DNA of 64,000 nucleotides from Neopararhizobium haloflavum (GTDB taxonomy: Bacteria; Pseudomonadota; Alphaproteobacteria; Rhizobiales; Rhizobiaceae). Below are positions 45,248-53,909 of this stretch, piece after piece. Each line of letters begins with the position of its first letter. The first letter of the stretch is position 1. The DNA lies in contig NZ_NWUC01000008.1 of the NCBI RefSeq assembly GCF_002750855.1, positions 1 to 64,000 on the forward strand, written 5' to 3'. The notes under the pieces are model-generated. The model had not been told where the DNA came from. It did not search any database and saw only the letters and a program-made list of their open reading frames with translations. The translations under genes and the position numbers were made by a program.

Positions 45248-46327
45248 ATGAGCGGACGTTCGCACCGCATCGCCGTGATTGCCGGGGACGGCATCGGCAA
45301 GGAAGTCATGCCCGAGGGCCTGCGCGCGCTGGAAGCAGCGGCAAAGCGCTTCGACATCGATCTGCAGTTCGATCATTTCGACTTCGCGTCCTGCGATTAC
45401 TACGCCAAGCACGGCGAGATGATGCCGAAGGATTGGAAGGCGAAGATCGTCGGCCACGACGCCATCTTCTTCGGTGCCGTCGGCTGGCCGGACACGGTGC
45501 CGGACCACATCTCGCTCTGGGGTTCGCTGCTGCTGTTCCGGCGCGAGTTCGATCAGTATGTGAACCTGCGCCCGGTTCGGCTGATGCCGGGCGTTCCCTC
45601 GCCGCTTGCCGGCCGCAAGCCCGGCGACATCGACTTCTTCGTCGTGCGCGAGAACACCGAGGGAGAATATTCCTCGATCGGCGGCAAGATGTTCCCCGAC
45701 ACCGACCGCGAAGTCGTGGTCCAGGAAACGGTGATGACGCGCATCGGCGTCGACCGGATCCTGCGCTATGCCTTCGATCTCGCCAAGCGGCGCGATCGCC
45801 GGAAGCTCACCTCGGCGACCAAGTCGAACGGTATCGCGATCACGATGCCCTATTGGGACGAGCGCGTCGCGGCGATGGCGAAGGATTATCCCGATGTCGA
45901 GGTCGACAAGTACCACATCGACATCCTGACCGCCCATTTCGTGCTCAATCCCGACAAGTTCGACGTGGTCGTGGCATCGAACCTCTTCGGCGACATCCTG
46001 TCCGATCTCGGCCCGGCCTGCACGGGCACGATCGGCATCGCGCCGTCCGGCAACATCAATCCGGACAGCCGTTTCCCCTCGCTGTTCGAGCCGGTGCATG
46101 GCTCCGCACCCGACATCGCCGGCAAGGGGATCGCCAACCCCGTCGGCCAGATCTGGGCCGGCGCCATGATGCTGGATCATCTCGGACACGTCGACGCCGG
46201 GGCGGCAATGCTGGCGGCGATCGAGGCGGTGCTGGCGGATGAGCAAAAGCGTACCGGCGACCTCGGCGGCAAGGCCAACACCGAAGCCTGCGGCAAGGCC
46301 ATCGCCGAAGCCATTGCGGCCGGCTGA
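45248..46327 (+). CDS. Tartrate dehydrogenase/decarboxylase (copy 2)
   Basis: A 359-residue paralogue that fits classical tartrate dehydrogenase (TtuC/DmlA type) well: GDGIGKEVMPEGLRALE, LWGSLLLFRREFDQYVNLRP, RENTEGEYSSIGG, TKSNGIAITMPYWDE and PVHGSAPDIAGKGIANPVGQ. It uses NAD and a divalent metal to oxidise tartrate and related acids, or to decarboxylate D-malate to pyruvate. It is 36 bases after copy 1 and is followed by an intrinsic terminator. Confidence 0.87.
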   Translation: MSGRSHRIAVIAGDGIGKEVMPEGLRALEAAAKRFDIDLQFDHFDFASCDYYAKHGEMMPKDWKAKIVGHDAIFFGAVGWPDTVPDHISLWGSLLLFRREFDQYVNLRPVRLMPGVPSPLAGRKPGDIDFFVVRENTEGEYSSIGGKMFPDTDREVVVQETVMTRIGVDRILRYAFDLAKRRDRRKLTSATKSNGIAITMPYWDERVAAMAKDYPDVEVDKYHIDILTAHFVLNPDKFDVVVASNLFGDILSDLGPACTGTIGIAPSGNINPDSRFPSLFEPVHGSAPDIAGKGIANPVGQIWAGAMMLDHLGHVDAGAAMLAAIEAVLADEQKRTGDLGGKANTEACGKAIAEAIAAG

Positions 46328-46358
46328 CGCGCCGCTTCGAAACCGCCTGAAGATGTTT

Positions 46359-46385
46359 GGCCGGGTCCTGGTGCCCGGCCTTTTT
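46359..46385 (+). terminator. Intrinsic terminator of the TRAP-dehydrogenase operon
   Basis: GGCCGGG - 8-base loop - CCCGGCC followed by TTTTT at 46381-46385, 31 bases after the copy 2 stop. A textbook rho-independent form. Confidence 0.88.
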
Positions 46386-46395
46386 CGTGCCGTAG

Positions 46396-46431
46396 GGCAA
46401 AAAGAAACCGCCGCATCCCGGGATGCGGCGG
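46396..46431 (-). terminator. Intrinsic terminator of the TAXI gene
   Basis: A perfect 24-bp palindrome (46408-46431, arms CCGCCGCATCCC) is followed on the minus strand by TTTCTTTTT. It ends the minus-strand TAXI gene and faces the plus-strand terminator. Confidence 0.85.
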
Positions 46432-46461
46432 TCTTTGTCGTTCAGCGTGTTGCCGGCGGGC

Positions 46462-47442
46462 TTATTCGCCGACGAGTTCGTCGGGAATGTCGTAGCCGTT
46501 TTCTTCGAACCAGCGCACGGCACCGGGGTGCCACGGCAGGAAGGTGTTGTATTCGAAGTTTTCCGGCAGCGTCTCGGCAGCGGCCGAGTGAACGCTGACC
46601 ATGCGCTCGTTGTTCTCCATCACGATCTTGGTGACCTGATAGACGAGTTCTTCCGGCACGTCCTTGTGGGCGATCGCCATGTTCCACATCGCGATGGTGT
46701 TGCGGTCTTCGTCGAAGCCGTCATAGGTGCCGCCCGCGATGGTGTAGGGCGAGAACGATGCGTTGGAATCGACCAGCGTCTGCACTTCCTCGTCGGTGAA
46801 GGCGAAGATGTTGACGTCGGTCTGCGCGTTGAGCTCGGCGAAGGCCGCGATCGGCAGGCCGGCTGCGAAGGCGAAGGCGTCGATCAGGCCGTCCTGGACC
46901 TGGCCGGCCTGGTCGGATGCGCCGCCGAAGGAGATTTCGGCGTTGATGCCGAGCGTCTCGAGGATTTCCGGCACATAGGTGCCGGGAGTGCCGCCTGCCG
47001 GGCCGGCGCCAACGCGCTTGCCTTCCAGGTCGGATACGCCCTCGATGCCCGAGCCGGCGAGCGCGATGACTTCGAACGGCGTCTGGTACATCGGGAAGAC
47101 TGCGCGCATGTCGGTGTGCTCTTCGCCCGGTGCGAGCGGGCTTTCACCTTCCCAGGCGGCAAGGGCCGGTCCCATGGTGACCATGCCGAAGTCGACGTCG
47201 CCGGTGTGGACGAGCGTTGCGTTCTGGACCGGGCCGTCGGTCGATTCCGTGCTGGCCTGGATGCCGAGTTCCTCGGCGACGAGGTTGGCCCAGCCGGCGC
47301 CGTAGATGAAGTAGGTGCCGCCCTGGCTCGCCGTCGCGACGGTGAAGGTGTCGGGCAGGTCGCCTTCCTGCGCGAAGGCCGCGCCGCTGATGAGGACGGC
47401 GCCTGCCGTCGCCATGGAAAGTGTCCGGGTGATATGCTTCAT
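46462..47442 (-). CDS. TAXI-family TRAP transporter solute-binding protein
   Basis: A 326-residue exported protein (signal LSMATAGAVLISGAAFA). The family start FTVATASQGGTYFIYGAGWANLV and the segment GKRVGAGPAGGTPGTYVPEIL (shown in part as GKRVGAGPAGGTPGTY) are typical for TAXI proteins (TRAP-associated extracytoplasmic immunogenic). It should deliver substrate to the fused permease at 41861. ATG 47442 has GGGAGGA upstream. It is transcribed away from the LysR gene. Confidence 0.92.
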   Translation of the reverse strand: MKHITRTLSMATAGAVLISGAAFAQEGDLPDTFTVATASQGGTYFIYGAGWANLVAEELGIQASTESTDGPVQNATLVHTGDVDFGMVTMGPALAAWEGESPLAPGEEHTDMRAVFPMYQTPFEVIALAGSGIEGVSDLEGKRVGAGPAGGTPGTYVPEILETLGINAEISFGGASDQAGQVQDGLIDAFAFAAGLPIAAFAELNAQTDVNIFAFTDEEVQTLVDSNASFSPYTIAGGTYDGFDEDRNTIAMWNMAIAHKDVPEELVYQVTKIVMENNERMVSVHSAAAETLPENFEYNTFLPWHPGAVRWFEENGYDIPDELVGE

Positions 47443-47731
47443 GGGGTTCCTCCCTGTTGACCGGTCCATTGTTTGGCGACCGGGTTTGTTGACCTCTTCA
47501 TGTTGGCCGCCACGCAAGCGACCATAAACACAGTGCGCTGCCAGCGCCACCGGGCGAACGGATTTTGGTCCGTTTCGACCGGAACGATCGTGAGATGGCA
47601 CGATCGCAGGCAATTTCAATGGCTTCCCCCTCGACCGCAGGTCGATAGCGGATCGCGTGGTGGACTGTAAATTAATTCGTCTGCGATTATAATGTCGCGC
47701 AACTCATATCTTTGTGTCGTCTGGTTTCATA
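47443..47731. promoter_or_regulatory. Divergent TAXI-LysR control region
   Basis: 289 bases. TATAAT at 47688-47693 is a good -10 for the LysR direction, but the -35 is weak. ATAATGT occurs at 47689-47695 and 47729-47735, the second overlapping the LysR start codon, and also in the TRAP promoter region. These are candidate sites for the LysR protein. Confidence 0.45.
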
Positions 47732-48661
47732 ATGTCCACGCATGGCGATCTCGCCTTCTTCGTCCTCCTGGCGCGCCAGGGCAATTTCTCAACAACGGCG
47801 CTGGAACTCGGGCTGTCGCCCCCGGCGGTCAGCAAGCGCCTCGCCAAGCTGGAGGACCGGCTTGGCGTGCGCCTGGTCAACCGCACGACCCGGCGTGTCA
47901 GCCTGACGAGCGAGGGCGAGGCATACTTTCAAAGTGCCGTTCGGATCATTCGCGACATCGAGGAGATGGAGCACCGCGTTTCGTCCGCGCGCGACACGCC
48001 GAAGGGGCTGCTGAGGGTCAATGCGACCTTCGGGTTCGGCCGCGAACACATCGCCAGCGTGATCTCGGATTTCCTGCGCGTCTATCCGGAGGTCGATTGC
48101 AAACTGGTTCTCAGCGACACGCCGCTCAACCTCGTCGAGGACGGGTTCGATCTCGGCATCCGCTTCGGCAACCTGCCGAACTCGCGGCTGACGGCGCGCA
48201 AAATCCAGAACAACCGCCGCTTCCTGTGCGCAGCGCCGGACTATCTGGAGCGCCACGGTGTCCCGCGGCGACTTTCGGAGCTCGCCCACCACAATTGCGT
48301 CATCCTGCGCCAGGACAACGAGAACTACGATGTCTGGCGCCTGGAGCACGGCAAGCAGACCGAGTCCGTCAAGGTACGCGGCAATCTCAGCAGCAATGAC
48401 GGCGAGATCGCGCTGAAATGGGTGATCGACGGCCATGGCATCATGCTGCGCTCGGAGTGGGACATCACCCGCCATGTCGCAGCCGGACGGCTGAAGGTGA
48501 TCCTGCCGGCCTATGCCCACACCGACGCCGATATCTATGCGGTCTTTCCCGAACGCAACAACCTGTCGGCGAAGGTTCGCATCTTTCTGGATTTTCTTTC
48601 GGTCAAGCTGCGCGAGCGCATGCCGCAGGCCTTTGCCGCCCGGATCGACGATTTCGCTTGA
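47732..48661 (+). CDS. LysR-type transcriptional regulator (DmlR/TtuA-like)
   Basis: A 309-residue LTTR. The winged HTH is LAFFVLLARQGNFSTTALELGLSPPAVSKRLAKLEDRLG (residues 6-44, shown in part as NFSTTALELGLSPPAVSKRL), followed by a periplasmic-binding-like effector domain (VNATFGFGREHIASVI). DmlR-type regulators act on D-malate and tartrate genes, fitting the TDH copies and the TAXI gene that is divergent from it. ATG 47732 is preferred over 47714 by family alignment. Confidence 0.85.
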   Translation: MSTHGDLAFFVLLARQGNFSTTALELGLSPPAVSKRLAKLEDRLGVRLVNRTTRRVSLTSEGEAYFQSAVRIIRDIEEMEHRVSSARDTPKGLLRVNATFGFGREHIASVISDFLRVYPEVDCKLVLSDTPLNLVEDGFDLGIRFGNLPNSRLTARKIQNNRRFLCAAPDYLERHGVPRRLSELAHHNCVILRQDNENYDVWRLEHGKQTESVKVRGNLSSNDGEIALKWVIDGHGIMLRSEWDITRHVAAGRLKVILPAYAHTDADIYAVFPERNNLSAKVRIFLDFLSVKLRERMPQAFAARIDDFA

Positions 48662-48795
48662 GGTGCGGGAGATGCGATGTCACATAGGCTCGCCCGCCGA
48701 CCTTCGGCTTCGCAATCATTTCCTATCCGGCGCCGCAATTTTATGCCGTTTCATCACCTTGCCCGCATCGTCCGAGACGTGAAAGAGTCCCGACC

Positions 48796-49719
48796 ATGAG
48801 CGCCGCGATCGTGATCGCGCTCTTGCCGGTGATCTTCCTGATCGGATTCGGTCATCTCATCCGGCGGACCGGCTTCCTGTCCGAGGCCTTCTGGCCGCAG
48901 GCCGAGCGGCTGAGCTATTTCGTGCTGCTGCCGGCGCTCTTCATGCACGGTCTGGCGACGGCCGATCTGGACGGGCTGCCGGTCGGCAAGCTCGCCGGCA
49001 CGCTCGTCGTCACGCTCTGCATCGTCGGCGCGCTGCTGGCCGTTGCCAACCGCTTTCTCAAGATCGACGGACCGGCCTTCACGTCCGTCTTCCAGGGTGG
49101 CATCCGCTTCAACAACTATGTCGGGGTGACGGCGGCGGTCGGCCTGTTCGGGCCGGGTGCCATCGCGCTTGCCGCCGTTGCCAACGCTTCGATCGTGCCG
49201 ACGGTCAACGTGCTGTGCCTGCTCGTCTTCGCGCGCTACGGGTCGGCCCGTCCGGGATTTTTCGGCGTGGTGCGGACCATCGTCACCAATCCGCTGGTCG
49301 TCTCCTGCGTCATCGGCATCGCGCTGCAGGCCAGCGGTCTCGGCTTGCCGGCAGGGATTGCCGGCTTCTTCAAGGCGCTCGGCCAGGCCTCGCTGCCGCT
49401 CGGGCTCCTGTGCGTCGGGGCGGCGCTCGACTGGGGCGCGCTTGGACGCGGCATGAAGGAGACGCTGACCGCGACGGTAACGAAATTCGCGATCATGCCG
49501 CCGGCGACGGCGTTGATTGCGCTGGCATTCGGCCTGCGCGGCGACGCGGCGCTGCTGGCGGTGATGTTCCAGGCGCTTCCGACGGCGTCCTCGTCCTATG
49601 TGCTCGCCCGCCAGCTCGGCGGCGATGCGCCGCTGATGGCAAGCATCATCGCCTTCCAGACAGTCCTCGCCGCGATCACCGTGCCCGCGACGCTGATCCT
49701 TTATGCCGCGCTGATCTGA
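48796..49719 (+). CDS. AEC family transporter (auxin efflux carrier-like)
   Basis: A 307-residue membrane protein with ten or so helices, of the AEC family (IGFGHLIRRTGFLSEAFWP, MFQALPTASSSYVLARQLGG, shown in part). Bacterial AEC proteins carry organic acids or related anions. It follows the LysR gene by 134 bases in the same direction and may be controlled by it. The stop is 4 bases from the convergent aminotransferase stop. Confidence 0.85.
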   Translation: MSAAIVIALLPVIFLIGFGHLIRRTGFLSEAFWPQAERLSYFVLLPALFMHGLATADLDGLPVGKLAGTLVVTLCIVGALLAVANRFLKIDGPAFTSVFQGGIRFNNYVGVTAAVGLFGPGAIALAAVANASIVPTVNVLCLLVFARYGSARPGFFGVVRTIVTNPLVVSCVIGIALQASGLGLPAGIAGFFKALGQASLPLGLLCVGAALDWGALGRGMKETLTATVTKFAIMPPATALIALAFGLRGDAALLAVMFQALPTASSSYVLARQLGGDAPLMASIIAFQTVLAAITVPATLILYAALI

Positions 49720-49723
49720 CCTG

Positions 49724-51067
49724 TCAGATCGCCGCCAATGTCCGTCGCAGCGCGTCGACGATCTCGTCGATATGGGCGTGTTCGCTGATGAAGGGCGGAG
49801 CGACGATGACTGTGTCTCCGGTGAACTTGGCGTGGCAGCCGTTCCAGAACAGCTTCTTCTGCAACTCGTTGCCGCGCAGGCCCGGCTTGCCGTCCTCCGG
49901 CCACACCTCGACGCCGGCCATCAGGCCGATGCCGCGAATGTCGCGGACAACGTCGAGGTCCGACAGCGACCAGATCGCGTCGAGGAAATAGTCCGAGAGC
50001 TTGGCCGCGCGCTCGAAGAGGCCTTCGTCCTCGTAGATCTTCAATGTCGCCAGGCCGGCGGCGCAGGCGGCGGGGTGGCCGGAATAGGTGTAGCCGTGGA
50101 AGAACTCGATGGCGTTTTCGGCGGCCGCGCCGGTGACGGTTTCGTAGACGGTGTCGGATGCGGCCACCGCGCCCATCGGGATCGCGCCGTTGGTCAGCGC
50201 CTTGGCCATCGTCATGATGTCCGGCGTGACGCCGAAATGCTGGACCGCGAAGGGCGAACCGAGGCGCCCGAAGCCGGTGATGACCTCGTCGAAGACGAGC
50301 AGGATACCGTGCTTGTCGCAGATCGCGCGCAGGCGCTCCAGATAGCCCTTCGGCGGCACGAGCGTGCCTGTGGAGCCGGCCACCGGCTCGACGAAGACGG
50401 CGGCGATGGTCGATCCGCCATAGGTCGCGCAATGACGCTCCAGATCGTCGGCAAGCTCGGCGCCATGCTCGGGCTGGCCGCGCGTGAAGCAGCGGTCGGG
50501 GTCCCAGGTGTGGCGCAGCATCACGACGTTTGGCATGACGACGGGGAAGGTTTCGCGGTTGCGCACCATGCCGGAGAGCGAGACGCCGCCCATGTTGACG
50601 CCGTGATAGGCGCGCTCGCGTGAGACGAAGCGCAGGCGCTGGCTCTCGCCGCGGGCGCGGTGATAGGCCATCACCATCTTCAGCGCCGTGTCGATCGCCT
50701 CGGAACCGGAATTGACGAAGAAGACATGGTTGAACGGATCGGGCAGAAGGTCGGCGAGCTTGTCGGCGAAGGCGAAGGCTTTCGGCTGGCCGAGCTGGAA
50801 CGGTGCGGAATAGTCGTTCTCGAGCATCTGCGCGTGAACCGCGTCGGCGATCTCGCGCCGTCCGTGGCCGCAGGCGACGTTGAAGAGGCCGGACGAGCCG
50901 TCGATCAGCCGGTCGCCGTTCTGGTTCCACAGATAGACACCTTCGCTTTTCGTCACGAGACGCGGCGCGGCCTTGAAGTCCCGGTTGCTGGAGAAGGGCA
51001 TCCAGTGCGCTTCGAGCGCATCGTTGCGCAACTGATCGGCCTGGCCGGGTCTGGCTTGCATGTTCAT
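49724..51067 (-). CDS. tpa: Omega-amino acid (taurine):pyruvate aminotransferase
   Basis: A 447-residue class III PLP aminotransferase of the beta-alanine/taurine:pyruvate group. Visible landmarks are HWMPFSSNRDFK, VNSGSEAIDTALKM, AYHGVNMGG, FDEVITGFGRLG and the PLP lysine in MAKALTNGAIPMGAV. It would move the amino group of taurine to pyruvate, giving sulfoacetaldehyde. Divergence from a TauR-like regulator and nearness of tauABC and xsc support taurine over beta-alanine, but specificity is inferred from context. ATG 51067 follows GAGGAGAC. Confidence 0.78.
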   Translation of the reverse strand: MNMQARPGQADQLRNDALEAHWMPFSSNRDFKAAPRLVTKSEGVYLWNQNGDRLIDGSSGLFNVACGHGRREIADAVHAQMLENDYSAPFQLGQPKAFAFADKLADLLPDPFNHVFFVNSGSEAIDTALKMVMAYHRARGESQRLRFVSRERAYHGVNMGGVSLSGMVRNRETFPVVMPNVVMLRHTWDPDRCFTRGQPEHGAELADDLERHCATYGGSTIAAVFVEPVAGSTGTLVPPKGYLERLRAICDKHGILLVFDEVITGFGRLGSPFAVQHFGVTPDIMTMAKALTNGAIPMGAVAASDTVYETVTGAAAENAIEFFHGYTYSGHPAACAAGLATLKIYEDEGLFERAAKLSDYFLDAIWSLSDLDVVRDIRGIGLMAGVEVWPEDGKPGLRGNELQKKLFWNGCHAKFTGDTVIVAPPFISEHAHIDEIVDALRRTLAAI

Positions 51068-51127
51068 CGGTGTCTCCTCGCGACGGGGGCACGCCGGCAT
51101 TTGCGCGGGCGGGCCCGATGGCAAGTT

Positions 51128-51165
51128 GATCCTAGTGGAATTTTCTGGCCTGATCGTAGTGCCAG
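51128..51165. promoter_or_regulatory. Direct-repeat operator candidate for the MocR/TauR regulator
   Basis: GATCCTAGTG (51128-51137) and GATCGTAGTG (51152-51161) are direct repeats, 9 of 10 identical and 24 bases apart, in the divergent tpa-mocR region. On the other strand the second reads CTGGCACTAC, close to CTGGCGCTAC upstream of tauA. MocR-family regulators including TauR bind direct repeats of this kind. Confidence 0.55.
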
Positions 51166-51194
51166 TTGGGCCGCTTCGTGGTGTCCACGGCGTC

Positions 51195-52691
51195 ATGCGG
51201 CCGCGAGCCCGGAGAGTGCCATTGCGCGATGCGATCTTTCATGTGGACCGGCTGGATCCGCTGACCCTGCAGGCCCAGATCCGCGAGACGCTGGTCTCGG
51301 CGATCCTGTCCGGCCAATTGCCGGCCGGCTCGCCGGTGCCGTCCACCCGCCAGCTGTCGCGCCAGCTCAAGGTGTCGCGCAACACGGTCTCGATCGCCTA
51401 TCAGGCACTGGCGATGGACGGCTATCTGGAATCGCGCGAGCGCTCGGGCTTCTTCGTGGCGCGCGAGCCGGTGGAATTCGCGCGCGCGGCGCCGTCCGAC
51501 AAGGCGGCCGAGCCGACCAACACGCCGGACTGGAACAAATGGCTGACCATGCGCCCGGCGGCCCAGCCCAACATCGTCAAGCCGGCCGACTGGCACGGCT
51601 ATCCCTATCCGTTCCTCTACGGGCAGTCGGACCCGGCGCTCTTTCCCGTGCATGAATGGCAGGACTGCACGCGCCAGGCGGCCGGACGGCGGCTGCTCGA
51701 CGCCTGGACCGACGACAGCATCAATGCCGATGACGCCACCTTCGTCCAGCAGATCCGCCAGCGTCTCCTGCCGCGGCGCGGCATCCGGGCGGAGCCGGAC
51801 GAGATCCTCGTCACGCTCGGCGCGCAGAACGCGCTCTATCTGATCGCCAGCCTCCTGGTGCGGCCCTCCACCGTGGTCGGCCTGGAAGACCCCGGCTATC
51901 CCGACGCGCGCAACATCTTCGCGCTGATGCGCGGGCACCTGCGCATGCTGCCGGTGGATGGCGAGGGGCTGGTGACGGGCAAGGCGCTTGCGGACTGCGA
52001 CCTCGTCTATACCACGCCAAGCCACCAGTTCCCGACAAATGCGACGATGAGCCTTTCGCGCCGCCAGGCCCTGCTCGACTGGGCGGGGCGGGGCAACCGG
52101 CTGATCGTCGAGGACGATTACGAGTTCGAGACGAACTATCTCGGCCAGGCCACGCCGGCGCTGAAGTCGCTCGATCGGAACGACCGCGTGCTCTATGTCG
52201 GCAGCCTTTCCAAATCGCTCGTTCCCGGTCTCAGGATCGGCTATCTGGTCGGCCCGCGCGCGCTGATCCGCGAGGCGCGGGCGCTGAGGCGGCTGATCCT
52301 GCGCCATCCGCCCGGCAACAACCAGCGCGTCGTCGCGCTCTTCCTGGCGCTCGGCCACCACGATACACTGATCGGGCGGCTGCACAGGGCCTATAGAGCC
52401 AGATGGGAAGCGATGGACGCGGCGCTCGAGAAGCATCTGCCCGATTGGGGGCGCAGCCGCAGCTTCGGCGGCACATCCTTCTGGATGAGCGGGCCGCCCG
52501 GTCTGCGCAGCGTGGAACTGGCCCGCAAGGCGGCCGAATACGGTGTCCTGCTGGAGCCCGGCGGCATCTGCTTTGCCGACCCCACCGCGCACGAGAACAG
52601 CTTTCGTCTGGGGTTCTCGGCGATTTCGACCGAGCGCATCGAACCTGGCATCGCCCTTCTGGCGCGGGCGGCGCGCGAGGTCGCTTCCTAA
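51195..52691 (+). CDS. tauR: MocR-family (GntR-aminotransferase) regulator, TauR-like
   Basis: A 498-residue regulator with an N-terminal GntR winged HTH (LQAQIRETLVSAILSGQLPAGSPVPSTRQLSRQLKVSRNTV, residues ~18-60, shown in part as LPAGSPVPSTRQLSRQ) and a fold-type I aminotransferase domain with the PLP lysine in YVGSLSKSLVPGLRIGY. TauR activates taurine aminotransferase genes in related bacteria. It is divergent from the aminotransferase and upstream of tauABC. The start is uncertain: ATG 51195 is used, GTG 51216 is an alternative; neither has a strong ribosome site. Confidence 0.75.
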   Translation: MRPRARRVPLRDAIFHVDRLDPLTLQAQIRETLVSAILSGQLPAGSPVPSTRQLSRQLKVSRNTVSIAYQALAMDGYLESRERSGFFVAREPVEFARAAPSDKAAEPTNTPDWNKWLTMRPAAQPNIVKPADWHGYPYPFLYGQSDPALFPVHEWQDCTRQAAGRRLLDAWTDDSINADDATFVQQIRQRLLPRRGIRAEPDEILVTLGAQNALYLIASLLVRPSTVVGLEDPGYPDARNIFALMRGHLRMLPVDGEGLVTGKALADCDLVYTTPSHQFPTNATMSLSRRQALLDWAGRGNRLIVEDDYEFETNYLGQATPALKSLDRNDRVLYVGSLSKSLVPGLRIGYLVGPRALIREARALRRLILRHPPGNNQRVVALFLALGHHDTLIGRLHRAYRARWEAMDAALEKHLPDWGRSRSFGGTSFWMSGPPGLRSVELARKAAEYGVLLEPGGICFADPTAHENSFRLGFSAISTERIEPGIALLARAAREVAS

Positions 52692-52719
52692 GAGGCTCAT
52701 CCTGGGCGACCGTTGCAAC

Positions 52720-52752
52720 TGGTCCCATGCGCCGCCGAATTCTGGCGCTACC
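52720..52752. promoter_or_regulatory. Candidate TauR boxes upstream of tauA
   Basis: CTGGTCCCAT (52720-52729) and CTGGCGCTAC (52743-52752) are spaced 23 bases apart in the 243-base gap before tauA. The second differs at one position from CTGGCACTAC in the tpa-mocR region. The form CTGGNCNTA resembles published TauR boxes (CTGGAC-type direct repeats). Confidence 0.5.
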
Positions 52753-52934
52753 GCGATCGTCCGTTTGATTGTGAGTTGTCATATGACGCTGGACACTGCC
52801 GCGCGATAACGAGCCTTTGAAGCGTCCTTTCCTCGAAAGGGGGCGCCGAGGCGACACCGACCCGAACGCGGCCATGTTCCCGCTCGCCCGACGTCGGGAT
52901 GAACCGGGCGCCCATAAAGACAAGGGGAACTGTC

Positions 52935-53909
52935 ATGAACATATCGAGATTCGCAGGCGCCTCCATGCTGGCGATCGGTCTGCTGACCGGCGCCGCCGCG
53001 GCGCAGGAGAAGGTGACCGTCGCTTACTTCCTGGAGTGGCCGACGGCCAACCAAGTGGCACAGGTCGAAAAGGCCTATGACGAGGCCATGGGCGTCGAAG
53101 TCGAGTGGCGCGCCTTCGGCAACGGCAACGAGATGACCCAGGCGATGGTCTCGGGCGACGTACAGATCGCCTACAGCCAGGGCTTCGTGCCGTTTGTCGT
53201 GGGCGTCTCGAACGGTGCACCACTCAAGATGGTCGGCGTCGCCGTGACCTATTCGGAAAACGATCTTTGCATCGTGCGCGAGGATTCCGGGATCACGCAG
53301 GAAAACGCGCAGGAACTGGAAGGCAAGCGCGTCGCAACGCCGGTCGGCAACGTCACGCACTACAAGCTCCTGCGCACGCTGGAGCATCTCGGCGTCGATG
53401 CATCCGCCGTCGACATCGTGCAGATGAACCCGGCCGATGCCGCCGTGGCGCTGGTGCGCGGCGACGTCGTGATGGGCTGCGCCTTCGGCGGGCCGATCGA
53501 CCGCATGCGCGAAGTCGGCGCGCCGCTGATGACCGGCGCCGAGCAGGAGGCCGTCGGCATCAACACCTTCGACATCATTTCCGTGACGGAAAGCTTTGCC
53601 GAAGAGCATCCCGATCTCGTCACCAAGTTCCTGGAAGTGACAGAAGAAGCCAACGCCGCTTTCAAGGAAGATCCGGGCGCGGCCTATGAAACGGTTGCGC
53701 AGGCCGCCGGCATGGATGTCGCGGCAACCGAGGCCATGATGTCGAAATTCGGTTTCCCGACTGCGGAGGAACAGAAGGGCGAGAACTGGCTCGGCGGCGG
53801 CGTACAGGAGGCGACCAAGGGCGTTGCCGACGTCATGGCCGAGGCCGGCGGGCTGGAGACGGCGCTCGACGATTATTCCGAGTTCGTCGATCCGAGCTTC
53901 CTGCCATGA
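52935..53909 (+). CDS. tauA: Taurine ABC transporter, substrate-binding protein
   Basis: A 324-residue exported protein; signal FAGASMLAIGLLTGAAAA, then EKVTVAYFLEWPTANQVAQV and SGDVQIAYSQGFVPFVVGVSNGAPL (shown in part as QIAYSQGFVPFVVGVSNG). These are TauA/SsuA-class features, with the TauA-like YFLEWPT start. It delivers taurine to TauBC. ATG 52935 follows AAGGGGAAC. Its stop overlaps the start of tauB. Confidence 0.87.
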   Translation: MNISRFAGASMLAIGLLTGAAAAQEKVTVAYFLEWPTANQVAQVEKAYDEAMGVEVEWRAFGNGNEMTQAMVSGDVQIAYSQGFVPFVVGVSNGAPLKMVGVAVTYSENDLCIVREDSGITQENAQELEGKRVATPVGNVTHYKLLRTLEHLGVDASAVDIVQMNPADAAVALVRGDVVMGCAFGGPIDRMREVGAPLMTGAEQEAVGINTFDIISVTESFAEEHPDLVTKFLEVTEEANAAFKEDPGAAYETVAQAAGMDVAATEAMMSKFGFPTAEEQKGENWLGGGVQEATKGVADVMAEAGGLETALDDYSEFVDPSFLP

